Below are positions 11,100 through 23,100 of a stretch of DNA of 64,000 nucleotides, piece by piece (position 1 is the stretch's first letter; every line of letters begins with the position of its first letter). The DNA lies in assembly GCA_027924645.1 (NCBI GenBank), contig BSBN01000233.1, positions 6,466,501 to 6,530,500 of the forward strand. Direction: 5' to 3'. This DNA is from Cunninghamia lanceolata (taxonomy: Eukaryota > Streptophyta > Pinopsida > Cupressales > Cupressaceae). The notes below the pieces were generated by a model. The model worked only from the letters and a program-made list of their open reading frames with translations, ran no database searches and had not been told where the DNA came from. The position numbers and the translations under genes were made by a program.

Positions 11100-12628
11100 C
11101 CTCACCAAATTTGGACTGTCCTTATAATAAGTAACTATATCTTGTTTCCATGCTAGCATTTTGACTTCATGCTTCTCTTATGATTAGCTCAATAATGACT
11201 CACTCTTTCATGACCTTACACAGATGGTTGGTGACAATCCTTATGCAAGTGATATGGCTTTGGAAAAACCAAACAACTCTTCTCTTACTATCATGATGAC
11301 ATGATATTGGGACTATAGTGGCAGCTTATGGAATGTGCTTATGATATTGTGATTTTAATTTCTATGTTCTCATTAACCTATTTTAGGTTGAAGCATGGTA
11401 ACTAACCCACTAGCTGTTATGATAGTCATACAATGACTAGACAATCCTCTCCACTTTGACTATGATAGTCCTATGCATGGTGTTTTCTTCATGATAGTCC
11501 TGAATAATGTGAATTATTGATAGTAGCTAGTTCAAATGGAGTTTTGGATGGTGTAGTAAGTTGGCCCTATGGCTCATGATAGTGCATGCCTTAGTTATGT
11601 CCTTGTGACATTACTCTCTAGATATCTCCTCTTTATAGTGACAAGGTTTCAAGAACATGACAACTTAGGTAAGGTATCAACTTGTCTCTTTAACCTCTGG
11701 ATTGTCATTTTTCTAGAATTGATCTCATTGAAATGCAAAGACAACATGTTGATTGATGACTAACTACATTGTTACTATGATAGTGACTTAACCTGGTCAC
11801 AAGATTAATGAGACAATGTTATAGTAATAACTCTATGGATGCATACCTAGCTATCCTAGGTGTACTATGACAATAATTTAATGTTGCTAGTTTTTCTTTT
11901 AAACATCCTATGGTTGTTGCCTATGCCTCATGGTATGGCAACCTCTACAATGTTAATCCTCATGATCCCACTACAATAGTAGATCAACACTATGATGGTC
12001 CCCTGACTTATCATTTTGACACCAATTATTTTAGTTGGAGCCATGACCTTCCATCTAACATTTGAGAGTTGGATTTGGGATTAAAGACAACCTTAAGATA
12101 TGTCCTAGGAGATTGACAACATTTTAGCCAAGTCATGACAATCTTTGTTTATATTACGTGACTTCACTATAATCTTGAGGCCCGGTTTGAGAGGCCATGA
12201 ACTATCTCCTTCACTATTTGACAACCTTCCACTTCCTCACATACCTATGATAGTCCTATTTATACATCTAGTTATTCCTTAGATATTGTCAATCCTTAAG
12301 GCATGATGACAACATCCCCAATTATAGATGGTTGGGGTTATGACAGCTAATGGAGGGTTTTCTTTTCAAAGGAAACCATTAATTTTGGAGTGAAAGGTAA
12401 TGGTGAAATATAACATAAAGTCCCTATAATTAAAGAAATAAATATGAAATAAATGTCTTTTGGATGTGAATTTGTAGTCATCTTGTAATCATAAGATTTG
12501 AGCTCTAGTTGTCAATATTCCGCGTGTAAACTTTTTCTGAAGAGCAAAATGTTGCAATGTCCTATTTTGTTTTTCATAGTGCGTCTTAATGAAAAGAGAG
12601 TGTATTAACAAGATAAATTCAAGTGTAT
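11100..12628. other. Non-coding; dispersed ATGATAGT motif
   Basis: No coding frame. ATGATAGT occurs at 11419, 11462, 11491, 11576, 11777 and 12246, four of them continuing as ATGATAGTC. The cluster lies upstream of the CACTA transposase gene, where subterminal or promoter repeats would be, but it does not match the motifs at the right terminus. Confidence 0.35.
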
Positions 12629-12644
12629 TACAAGATCTAGAGGA

Positions 12645-12745
12645 GGCCATGGAGAGAGGATGTGGATAGTGTAGAACTACTAAATCACAGAGAGGAAAGT
12701 GGGTGGAAATAGATATGACAACAAAATCTGCAGCTACAATAGAGG
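12645..12745 (+). pseudogene. Partial duplicate of TNP2 exon 1
   Basis: About 100 bases here resemble 13,325-13,415 in exon 1 of the TNP2-type gene. Both share ACTAAATCAC/GTTAAATCAC, AGTGGGTGGAA and GATATGACAA in the same order and orientation. The copy is interrupted by stops. It suggests a local duplication or an older relative of the element. A long minus-strand ORF (12,489-13,004) covers it and is probably spurious. Confidence 0.5.
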
Positions 12746-13270
12746 TAAGAAGAGAAAGCAACCTCAACCAAAGGAGGAAGGTGTTTATGAATTCACAAAT
12801 GCTACAACATAGAGGAGATAAAGTCATTTTTTCTATCCACGAGGCCTCTAAAGTCAAACTTATTGGTTGAAAATACACAAGAATGGTGATTAAATGTGAT
12901 TCTATGATCAAGGGAAAAGTTTGAAAATTAGGATGGCCAAAACATGATATCAATATATCAAATATATGACTAAAGTGAGGTTTTGTGTTGGATAGCATAT
13001 TCATTGAAATGATATAATTGGTGTACTAAACATTATTTAATATGTTGTGTATTATAGGGGCCAGACGAGGCCATGGCAACAAATTGTGTCATATCAAATG
13101 AGGACACAATGGATAAAGCAGGAAATTAGGCACTCAAATCCAATTTCCTTAGGAAAAAATGATGTGATGGCATTTTGTGATATGTCCATATTTTTTCACA
13201 GTATTATTGAAATTTATATTGTATTATCCAATTTTGACATAAATTAATGCATGTTGTTGATTATTTTAGA

Positions 13271-13614
13271 TGGAGATTGGAGAAAATACAGAGCCTGAGC
13301 CTTCAACTAGCAAACAAAAAAGATATGTACATGGACGTGGACCTAAAACTGTTAAATCACGTAGATGATAGTGGGTGGAAGGGGATATGACAATGGATCC
13401 TATAGACACAACAAATAATTGCACTAAATAAGAGGTTGGTCAGGACTATAGTACAATAGATGAAAACTTAGAGAAAATTGTTATTTGTGGATGTTCTGTA
13501 TGTCATGGAAAGAAACAATTCAAACAAGTGATTGTACAAAGACATTACATATATGATGAGCTTCCAGTCAATAGTATGCCTCCTACAATCGATTCAAATC
13601 CAATAGGAATTGTG
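13271..13614 (+). pseudogene. TNP2-type exon 1: N-terminal segment
   Basis: ATG at 13,271 opens EIGENTEPEPSTSKQKRYVH. After stops at about 13,367-13,372 and 13,430 the frame continues IVICGCSVCHGKKQFKQVIV and RHYIYDELP. The C-x-C-x2-C cluster followed by a histidine vaguely recalls the Cys/His N-terminal domain associated with plant transposons (Transpos_assoc), but the match is weak. A good donor, GTAAGG, follows at 13,615. Confidence 0.6.
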
Positions 13615-13716
13615 GTAAGGAATTTTCCAAATTGATATAAATAACATGTATACTTTATTTAAACATTGTTTTATATTATTTAAATAACTAATTTTTTTCT
13701 TAATGGACACTTGTAG

Positions 13717-14643
13717 GATAAAGTTCTTGGTTTAAAGTTTCCTGGTTCACCGACTTCCAGCCTAGAGGGAAATGATCATTTATCAGATGATACATCTAAC
13801 AAAAATATGTGCTAATATATGAGCTCAAAAGATGAGGAATTGATGAAAACAAGAAACAGAACAAGAACCAGTTTAAAGATGCATAATTTTCTTAAAGACA
13901 AGGGGAAGGTGGACTACATACCTTATGAGAATGAATGTGATGGATATGATGACTTGCCCCTGAGTTTGAGATCAATTTACAAAGAGACATTTGATCGTCG
14001 ACTATATTGCGCTTGGCCTAGTGATCAACAACTACCTAGAGTGTACGAGGTGTTTCAATTTTGGGGATACAGCTACATGATATGACCCTCCAATATTCAT
14101 GGAGCGAATCTAGGCCTCTTTATTGTCCAAAATGTACATGTGGGATCTAAACATAGAAACAATTTAGAACAAACCACTAGGAGATTAATGCCATATTATG
14201 GTCCATCCTATTACAGTGGTCAATGGAGAAGGCTACCAGAATATAAGCCTAGCATGTCAGCATATGGTCTAAATTTGAATATGTATACACATCGTCTCCA
14301 ATTGGAAAGTGGAAAAGAAATGAATAGAGGTCATCTCATGTATATAGATGGATGTACATACACACACAAAAATATTGTAGGATTTATAAATAGTAGTAAT
14401 GGAAGGGGCCCCACTGTAAGACTGAATTGTCAATTTGTTGAGCTTATAAATGATAAAGATGGAGAAATGGAAAGAGATGTTGATAGATTGATAATAGTTG
14501 AGGCTACTATGGACCTTACCACTGGGGATGAGTTATTTATTGATTATCCCTTCTTAAAATGCACTCCTGTGTGAAAGAAAAGGGAAGAACAAGGTCTCCC
14601 TAAGGATGTTCTTAAGGGCAGAAAACCAAAGAATAATAAATGA
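13717..14643 (+). pseudogene. SET-domain exon within the TNP2-type gene
   Basis: After acceptor TTGTAG the frame runs to 14,643 with only TAA near 13,813 and TGA at 14,083 (expected CGA). It shows all SET lysine-methyltransferase landmarks in order: IHGANLGLF (about 14,096, the G-x-G loop), LMPYYGPSYY (about 14,188), MYIDG then IVGFINSSNGRG (about 14,340-14,405, the place of NHSC), LNCQFVE (about 14,420) and ATMDLTTGDELFIDYPF (about 14,504-14,560, the ExxxDY catalytic end). SET enzymes use S-adenosylmethionine to methylate lysines, mostly on histones. I see no pre-SET cysteine cluster, post-SET CxC, chromodomain or AWS segment. The canonical NHS is NSS. The exon lies between two transposase exons in the same orientation, so capture into the element is likely. 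Confidence 0.85.
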
Positions 14644-14879
14644 GTGTGGACTGATATTTTGTAAACTATGTTGTCAAAATTGTGTTTTATTTAAATTATT
14701 GTATAAAAAAGGTAGTCTATAAAATAATGTTCCATTATTCAATTGATGTATATATGTTCATACAATTTTTATTTTTATTTTTTAAGCCATATTCGATTAT
14801 ATTTCTTTGAAATTGATACATTTATGATTTATCCAATTGTTGCAAAACATTAAATAATGCTTGCGTTTGTTGATAGATA

Positions 14880-15385
14880 TAATATGTTGATGAAACACAT
14901 ACTAATACCCAAGATCCAACTGGGTTATTAAGATTTGGACGGGATGATCCAAATCATCCTTTAAACAATACCAGGGTGAAAAGAGCTTTATTGAAGAGAA
15001 TACTACCAGCTGATAGACTTGAAGAGCTGATGAGATCTGCATATACTGATGACATGCCACTTAGCCTTAATGATGATTATCATGATAGTGAAAATGCACT
15101 GCATGAACAAGGATTGAATGAAATGCTTACAGATTTCTTTGGGGATGAAAACAATGATGACAATAATGATCATATGGTTGATAGTAATGATGATAACAGT
15201 GGTAATTACCACCAACGTAATATTGATGATAACAACCTAAAAGACTCCATCAAGCAAGCAATGAAGACACACGTGTTCAAATTAGGTGCAAGTAGAACCT
15301 CAAAACTAGCATGCACATTAATATTATTAGAAATCAAGTCACTATTTGTTTGGTCAGACAAAGGATTCACTACCCTACTGAAGTG
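14880..15385 (+). pseudogene. TNP2-type exon 3: linker with acidic stretch
   Basis: An open frame reads YVDETHTNTQDPTGLLRFGR, then VKRALLKRILPADRLEELMR, then a run of Asp and Asn (about 15,130-15,235), then SKLACTLILLEIK. A GTGAGT donor follows. In TNP2 proteins this position is the low-complexity linker before the transposase core. No catalytic motif is expected here. Confidence 0.65.
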
Positions 15386-15583
15386 AGTTGAAATCTATTT
15401 CTTACTTTGCAATTGTCAATTGGTGTACATAATTCATAAGCATTCATCAACTTTGTTTATATTTCTTTAAGGGGATTTTAAAACCATATATTGTATATTA
15501 ATAGTCCTAGTAGAGATTGACATATTAAAAATGTTTATCATAAGTCAAACATTTAATTGATTTAATCTCTGGCAATCTTACAG

Positions 15584-17136
15584 GGCACTAAAAACTAAAA
15601 TATTCCCTGAAGAGAATGTGTTGCCATCAACTTGCATAGAGGTGCATCTGTTGTTAGTTGAGTTGGGGATTGAATATAAGCAAATTCATTCATGTAAAAA
15701 TGATTACATTTTATACAGAGATAAATATCAAAACAAGGTAGAATGTCCTGTATGCAAAGAGAAGAGATATCATATAGATGTACAAGGTCCTATAGTTCCA
15801 AAGAAGGTTTTACGTCACATGCCAATTATACCTAGACTTCAACAAATGTTTCGTTGCAAGTCACTTGCACAATTGATGAACTGACATGCAAAGAATAGGA
15901 GTAAAGATGGATTCATGCGAATTATGGCTGACTCTAAAGCAATGAAACACATAGAGGAAAAATGGCTAAGAAAATTCAAAGATGAACCTCGTAGTATTAG
16001 GTTTGGTCTTGAAATTGATGGAGTGTGCCCATTCTATTTCTTGAGCTCAAATTATAGTGTTTGGCTAGCCAGATTGATAGTATACAATATTCTCCCATGG
16101 ATGAGTGTTAGAAAGGAGCACCTTATGCCGACTCTCATTGTTCCAGGAAAATATCAAGTTAAAAACATGGATGTTTATATTACACCTTTTATTGATAAGA
16201 TGCAATTACTATGGAAAGGTATAATAATGTATGACATATCACGTCCCCCATTAAATAGGTCCTTCATGTTGTATGGTGTGCTATATTGGACTATTAATGA
16301 TTTCTAAGGACTTGGTGTTTGTTTTGGTAAGATAAAATATTTACGTATTTACACTCATAATTTATTTTCATCCCAACTTTCATAATTAGTTTTACACTAT
16401 TTTTTTGATGTTATTAACATTACTTATTGAATTGTAGGGCTTCAAACAAAGGGGATATTTGCATGTCCAAGATGTGCAAAATAATTTCAAGGGTGGTATT
16501 CTAAAGATCTACATAAATTTATTTATGCCAACAACAGGGTTTTTCTACCACTAGATCATAAGTTTAGAAATCACTTGAAGAATCAATTTGATGGAAAAGT
16601 TGAAAATAGAGGCCCTCCCATGATTATGGGTCCAGGTGATTGGATTAAGAAGTATGAAGATGCTGAATTGAAAGGTTTTGGAGGATTTTTTTGATCGGGT
16701 GATTCAATTGAAAAACTGGAACAAGTTATAGTTAATATGCTAGAAGGAATGAAAAGGAAATCCATATTTTATGAGCTCCCTTACTGGAAGGATCTATTAA
16801 TATCTCACCTATTAGATCCTATGCATGTCTTCAAAAATGTCCCAGATTCTATATTTCAACATATATCAAGAAAATAGAAGGACACCTTGTCTTTGAGGAG
16901 AGATATTGCTCTTTCGCATACCAAAATTGATAGAAAACATTTGTGGCCAAACAAGGAAAATGAAACATATGCAGAAGCTCCATGGATTTTGAAAAAAAAA
17001 AGAGCTAGACCAACTAAAAAATGGCATCCATTCAATAAGGAAACCTACTGGCTATGAGTCATCATTGGCTAAAGCTTTTACAGTTGATGGACATATCACA
17101 TGATTTAAAACACATGATTTTCATAATTTTATGAAG
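15584..17136 (+). pseudogene. TNP2-type exons 4-5: Transposase_21 core
   Basis: Exon 4 (15,584-16,326) reads FPEENVLPSTCIEV, IHSCKNDYILYRDKY, VECPVCKEKRYH, KVLRHMPIIPRLQQMFRC, KDGFMRIMADSKAMKHIEEK, IRFGLEIDGVCPF and YWTINDF. Exon 5 (16,438-17,136) reads GIFACPRCAK, FDGKVENRGPP, IFYELPYWKDLLISHLLDPM and THDFHNFMK. This is the exact motif order of TNP2/TNPD transposases, including the IHSC..D, CPVC, DP..IRFGL..DG and LPYWK..L..H.LD.MH segments. Stops: TGA near 15,882, TAA near 16,304, and several in exon 5. Inactive. Confidence 0.9.
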
Positions 17137-17254
17137 GTATTATATATCATCATTTAACATTTACTGGTAACATTAATTAAGTACTAAATATATTTTGATA
17201 TTTTGTTGTGTGAGAAAAAATTACTAATGACCTTTTCATAAATGTGTTTGATAG

Positions 17255-17851
17255 CATATCATGCCATTGGCAATTAGGGGAGATTCCTGTCTTACAGTTG
17301 ACTTAAGGAATGCCATAAGTCGATTGTCAGCATTTACAAGGTATGTGGCTATATGAAATGTTCATGTGTGAGAGACATAGAGATATTATATTGCATTTTA
17401 ATCTTTGACTAAAGGTTCATACTAATTTACTATTCTTATATTAGGTGGGTGACCTCCAAGGAGATCCATGAATGTGAAGTGCCAAAATGGAAGAAGGAAA
17501 TTGCAGAAATTGTATGTGTATTTGAGAAGGAGCTCCCTACAAGTTTCATGGACCTACAAGTCCATTTACTTATACACCTAGTCGATGACATTGAATTGGT
17601 AGGTGTCATATTAATGAGGTGGATGTTTTTATTTGAGAGGTATATGAAAACTCTAAAAAGATATGTCTAACAAAAGGTACATCCAGAGGGTTGCATGGCT
17701 GAAGGGTATGTATTGAATGAAGCATTTTTCTTCTCGTGTGAATTCCTTGGTAAGGATTTTGAAGATGGGCCATGCTCCTGGGATGAAAAATGAGCATCAG
17801 ATATTATTGATGGAGAAAAACCAGAATCTAATGGTGTTCAAGTAGAAATTA
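17255..17851 (+). pseudogene. TNP2-type exons 6-7: DUF4218 region
   Basis: Exon 6 (17,255-17,340) reads IMPLAIRGD then LRNAISRLSAFTR. Exon 7 (17,445-17,851) reads FEKELPTSFMDLQVHLLIHL, MRWMFLFERYMKTLKRYV and HPEGCMAEGYVLNEAFFF. The motifs P.SFFD...HL..HL, YRWMYPFERY...LK.YV and PEGSIAEGY are typical of the DUF4218 domain, which follows the core in TNP2 proteins. TAA or TAG interrupts after KRYV and in the DEK segment. Confidence 0.85.
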
Positions 17852-17974
17852 GTAAGTAAATTCATGATCAGTGTGGTTTTTTTTTCTTGCAATCATTAAT
17901 TTACTCTGTAATTTATTTGTTAAATTAACAACATGACATTTGGAGTTTGAAATAAACATGTTGACATGTAATAG

Positions 17975-18730
17975 CTGTAGATGAAAGTGCTATACTCAAC
18001 AAGTTCATTCTATACCACATGGACTTTATGAACAAATGGATTGATTTGTATGATAAAAAGAGAGAAGAGGTGTTAGAAGCATGGAGACAATTTAAGCGGT
18101 CGAACTCAAGGAATACTCCACTTCCCACTGATCTACTTAGGGAATGGGGGCAAATATTGCATACTAGAATGGGTTACTGAACAAATTCAAAATCAAATAG
18201 AAGATGTAGGTATAGATTCAAACATAATAGAAGATGAAATCAACATGTCTAGAGGATGTGAAAGAAAGGTACAGTTGGAATTTTACAAAATGTTGTTTCC
18301 TTATAGTTTTGACACTATTAACTATTTTAATATTCGTCATTATATTTGTTTTCACTGAAATAAATGGTCTTTCACAGGTGAGGAAATATCTGGCAATGTG
18401 GGCATCTGGTCAACATTATCATGTAGAAAGTGTAGATGTAAAGAGACGATCCTTCGATTGTGGTATCATGGTTGACTTCAAGCAATCTAGTCGATCAAGC
18501 TCAAAAGATAAGAATATAATCGAAGGGAATCTACAATATGTTGGAAAAATACAAGAAATTATTGAGTTGGATTACCGCTCTTTTAAATGTTGTATTTTTA
18601 AGTGTAGATGGTATGAAGCATTTGAGAGAACACGAAGACATCATACCCATAGTGGATTATTTTCTATAGATTCCTCATGTTTCCTACTAGAGGATAAGGA
18701 GCCTTATGTTCTACCAATTCATTGTGAGTA
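17975..18730 (+). pseudogene. TNP2-type exons 8-9: DUF4216 region
   Basis: Exon 8 (17,975-18,268) reads LYHMDFMNKWIDLYDKKREE, with a frameshift near 18,170 into EWVTEQIQNQIEDVG. Exon 9 (18,378-18,730) reads VRKYLAMWASGQHYHVESVD, CGIMVDFKQSS, NLQYVGKIQEIIELDY and KCCIFKCRWYEA. This matches the DUF4216 domain of CACTA transposases (YGVL..IIEL.Y.....LFKC.W). The reading frame of exon 9 is open. Confidence 0.85.
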
Positions 18731-18869
18731 GGTATTTCTTTAACTCAAACAAGAAGTAGTAGTGATCATTAATCTATTAATTCATAGTTTATTGTGAATA
18801 TATACATGTGTTTATTAATCAATAAAATTGTTATACCATACGTCTAATATATGTATGTCATTCATGTGC

Positions 18870-19322
18870 AAGTATTTTTCTATGAAGATATTTTGGACCT
18901 AAAATGGATATTTGTCATACATTATGATCCAAGATTAAGGCATGTATTTGACGATGCATTAGCGGATACTGAGAAAAACAATGATGACCAACAAAATGAG
19001 AGAGAGGGATTAGAGAACATCGAATAAATTGACATCCATGATGATGTTGAAGATGGCTATGTTCAAGCACAAGAAGACAACAATCTAGAGTTGGATGATG
19101 TTATGGAAGACAACAATATGGATGGTATACACAATGATGATCCAAATACATTTGGTAACAATATAGATGGTCTACAGTCAGAATTTAATGATGATGAAGA
19201 TGATGTAGGTCAAGATGAGGATGATGATAATATTAAATAATTGAAAGAACATGTGAACATTGACAATGATACACTAGATGACATTGTAGCAGACAATAAT
19301 GTTAATGACCAAGACTTCTAAA
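18870..19322 (+). pseudogene. TNP2-type last exon: acidic C-terminal tail
   Basis: Resumes as FFYEDILDLKWIFVIHYDPR (the usual QVFY..D end of DUF4216), then a long stretch rich in Asp, Glu and Asn with DDVEDGYVQAQEDNN. TAA codons interrupt it near 19,025 and 19,238. The acceptor is not clean, so the exact exon start is uncertain. Confidence 0.7.
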
Positions 19323-20194
19323 TTTTTAGAATTATTTGCAATCCATGTTTAAAATAGGATGATTCTTATGGCCTAAACTTTGAAATGCTTCAGTAATATT
19401 ATTTGTGTTGATACAAATTACCTATTGCAATATCCTTAAATTGTTCAATCTTTGGTATGAATTGTTGGCAGAAAATATTTGGATTTCTTGGATGCAATCT
19501 TTAAACCCTACTCCTAAAACAAAAAAACAAAATTAGATTTTGAAAATATATACAAGGGAATGATTTTCAAAAGAGAATGACTGGTGCCTACCACATGAGG
19601 ACTTTGTTTATCTTTATTTATTTTTCATATATATCCTTAATTGTATCTATGCCATGTTATCTAATTGTGATAAGTACTTGAGTAAGACCATCAATGAAAA
19701 ATGAAGTGGACATATTATCATCTATATTAGCTAATTGATTGCACAAATATTTCAATTTATAAACGATCTCATGTTTCTATTCATTTTCAATACTTTGAAT
19801 AAAGATATTATGATCATAATATTCTTCCTCATCATTAGAATAAAATATCGAGATATTAAGTAATTAAGATAGAGAAATGAGGATACAACTCATAAACTCA
19901 CAACAAAGATAATAGAACAGCCCAGAAAGCTTTGCATTTACCTTAATTCTTCAAATTTTTCCAAGTCTTTAACAACAACAAATGAGTGATATAGTTCCAT
20001 TATATAAAATGAACGTGTACCCTCAGCAATTAATACATTGTCTTTCAAATTCAATAAATATAGAGAAGTGCCTCAAGGCATTGGAGAAACATTAATTGCA
20101 CCAAAGGAAATAGAAAGGAAGGAGTGGTTGGCCTTGAGAAACACGAGGAGCTACCTGGGGATCTGCATTGTTGTGGTTGGAAGATGATAGCCAA
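19323..20194. other. No gene; holds one copy of a dispersed repeat
   Basis: Non-coding AT-rich sequence. CTTTAAACCCTACTCCTAAAA at about 19,499 and a segment near 19,842 (CGAGATATTAAG and flanks) recur in the same order and orientation at about 31,665 and 31,956. See the finding on these direct repeats. Confidence 0.55.
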
Positions 20195-23100
20195 GTTGTC
20201 ATTATTTAGATCCATATCTATCCTCCCACCCACCATATGTTCTTTTAGCCGGCCAAGGAAATGAGATGATTTCTTCTATCTTACCATTGTGGCTAACATA
20301 TTGCACATGCAGTCTTTCAAGTGTCCAACTTAACACATGTTGACCTGGTTCTCCTTTATCGTAACAAGCTAGAATTAACTAATTACCATTATCAATGATT
20401 TCATTCCTCCACTTATTCAAGTCTTTTGTAGTCCCATTAGCTTCTAAAATATGAGGCAACCATTTTTGTCCTACTTTTCAACTGCCTGCATTTTATCCTT
20501 TAATATTGTATCTAATTTTAGTTGATAAGCAGCCACCTCCTCAAAATTTTCTAGCATTCTCGCTACCAACTGCATCTCAGGAGGAGCCTCTGAATCATAT
20601 CTAGAACACCTAAGAAATTCATTAATTTTCCCAGTCCTTGGCAGCCACTTGGTCTTCATAGTTGATAGCCTCTGTTTGTCTGAATCATGCTTTTCACGTG
20701 CTATCCTTAATAGGGAGTAAGACTTATGGGTCTCCTCCAACCTAGCCAATATCTTGTTAACTCTATACTTAATTAAATTTGTCGCCACATCCTTCATTTT
20801 GCCTTCCATTCCTTCATTCAACTTCTTATTCTCTTCTTTGAATTCCTTTATCTCTTGAAGCAAGGGTTGTGTGTCCACTGGAAATGATTCTATAGTCTGT
20901 ATGATTGGGAGAGTTTGGGATGGACCAACTTCCAATTGAGGTTGACTCTCATAGACACTAAGCCTAGCCATTGCCTCTGTGTATTTCCCCAATAATTCAT
21001 TGTAATCATTCTACAGTTTAAGTGTTGCTGCCTCTGCAAAATGTGCTGTCTGTACATTCAAGTTGGCTACCTGAGGATCAGGGGTGTCTAACACCCTCTT
21101 GATGATCACATTACTAGTTAATTCCTCCAAGCCTACCTTTGGTTTCTTATCATTTAGGGCCAATGCCCAGATAGCCAAGGTATCAAATTTAGGATCAAAG
21201 ATAGCAACCTGCAATGTTCTCTTGGCCTGTTCTCCACTTACATCTGCATCATCCTTGGTAATGGTATCAAATGCAATAGCATCTGATAATGTCCATTGTG
21301 GCAATAGTAATATTTTTCTTTTCTTCACAAGTGCTCTCCCTTCTTTAGGAGTCATGGCACTGATATCCTGGTTCACCTCACCCAAAACCCTCCTTGTGAT
21401 AGCATCATATTCTAAAGGGTTTGCACCACTTTTTGCTTCTTCTATCCTTCTTTGGAACTCTTCACTTCTTGTTCTCAACACAAAGGATTTGAATTTTGGT
21501 GTGGCAATGAATGCATCATCAGAGATAAATTGATTGCATGCCACTTCCCTCACATCTTCGGTGTCCACCTCATTGTTGATTGTGGACCTTATCAACCTAT
21601 TATCTGGGGAGGCATATGGTGCTATCCTTGGTTGAGAATGTAATTGATGTGGGGGTTATGGATCTTGTTCCTCTACCACATCTTCCTCCAAATTCACAAC
21701 TTCCATTTTATCTTTTGTCTCAAGATCAATTATCTTTGCTCTTTTTGGGGTAGGGGCATTAGGGGAGTCAAGGGAAATTTTCTTAATATATTTGCCATTT
21801 GAACTGCTTGGTTGATAAGTGGGCCTTTCCTCTTCAACAGGTGCCTTAGCAATCAATTCATCTCCCTTTTCAAAGAACATTTTGATTCTTTCAATGGGGT
21901 CTTGAATTTCAATGAATGCCCCTTGATATGCAGATTTGGTATTTTTCTTCCTTTTCTCTACATCCATTATCAATTTCCATTTATTTCTCAAGAAAAACAC
22001 ATGTTGCATTGATTCACAATTTTTGACAGTATCCTCATCAAGCAAGACATGGTGTGGATATTAAGGCCTACCAATTTTACACCTTTTTTCATGAATAAAG
22101 CCTTTAGAATCAAAGAGCATTATTGCCTTCATATTCATCCTATAACATTGTAGCATGAAACCAGTCTGGTTTAAACCATTCTTGTCAATTGTAATAAAAT
22201 CATGAATCTTTCAAGATGCTAGGATAAGATATCCCTTCTTATGCTTTCTAAAATGTTCCTTATTTGTTGCATTCAATTGTCTGATGATCTCCATAAATCC
22301 TATTCTTCTAGGCATAAATTTTGGTAAGGAATAGGGTGGAGCCTCACACCCATAGATTTTGATACAGGTTGCATTTTCATGTAAAAACCAATCTCCCCAA
22401 TTGTGATTGATATTCAGATGGGGGGTTGTCTCCATTGGTCTTAGAAAGTCCTTAATTTCCTTTGGTATCCTTTCTACAGTAGGCTCCAGGAATCCCATTA
22501 CTTTCCTCACAAAATGCTCCTCAAAGGTGACATAACTAGCATATTTGAAGTGCATGTCTAGCATGTAGGTCCACATCTGAACTGGCATGGCATTGCCTTC
22601 TGCATCAGTCATTCTCAAATGTAATTCCTTTTCCCAATGGCCAGACAAAGAAAATAGAATCATGTCACACATTAATGAATACCAAGTGAACCTTACATGG
22701 GGGCCTGGAGTATACATTTTGTTATTAATGGTCATCATCTATTCATGCATCTTCTTTGACAAGTACCCTACATAGTCATATGGCTTGTCAGTTTCATAAT
22801 CTTGGTTATATACTGCCATCATCATTAGAGGCACCAACATTATATTTGATGCATCTATCTTGAGCACATGACACAAGCTATGATAAGTTTTAACAAAATA
22901 TTCCATGAATAGGCTGCATCGGAGAGGTTCCGCTTCTGTGACAGGGATTTTGATCAAAGCTCCATCAACCCCCTTAAATCTATGCTTGGCCAAGTTGTAA
23001 GATCTGTATACACACCTAAGACCTCTATATTTTTCTCTAAAAGCATTCAAGTCTATAGGTATACTAGCAGTAGAATTAAGATTGAAGACAGTAGCAATGT

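Larger units (their letters stand above)
13271..19322 (+). pseudogene. CACTA TNP2-type transposase gene with SET domain, decayed
   Basis: A ten-exon gene can be traced with GT/AG junctions, for example GTG|GTAAGG at 13,614, TGTAG|GA at 13,717, CAG|GG at 15,584, GTAG|GG at 16,438, AAG|GT at 17,136 and AG|GTAT at 17,340. Domain order: N-terminal Cys-containing segment, SET domain, acidic Asp/Asn-rich linker, Transposase_21 core, DUF4218 region, DUF4216 region, acidic tail. The last three domains in this order are the signature of TNP2/TNPD proteins that move CACTA elements. There are about fifteen stops, many TAG, and a few frameshifts, so it is dead. The intact splice pattern shows the ancestor was a real spliced gene. 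The domain exons are listed separately. Confidence 0.88.

Noticed and set aside
11969..11982. CACTACAATAGTAG as the left CACTA terminus
   Set aside because: It departs from the right terminus after CACTACAA, lacks TTA outside, and has no C2 copia sequence on its outer side.
12489..13004. Minus-strand ORF of 171 codons
   Set aside because: No recognisable motif, and it lies opposite a decayed copy of TNP2 exon 1, so it is best explained as a chance ORF.
21084..21533. Plus-strand ORF of 149 codons
   Set aside because: It is the complement of the P1 reading frame and has no motif.
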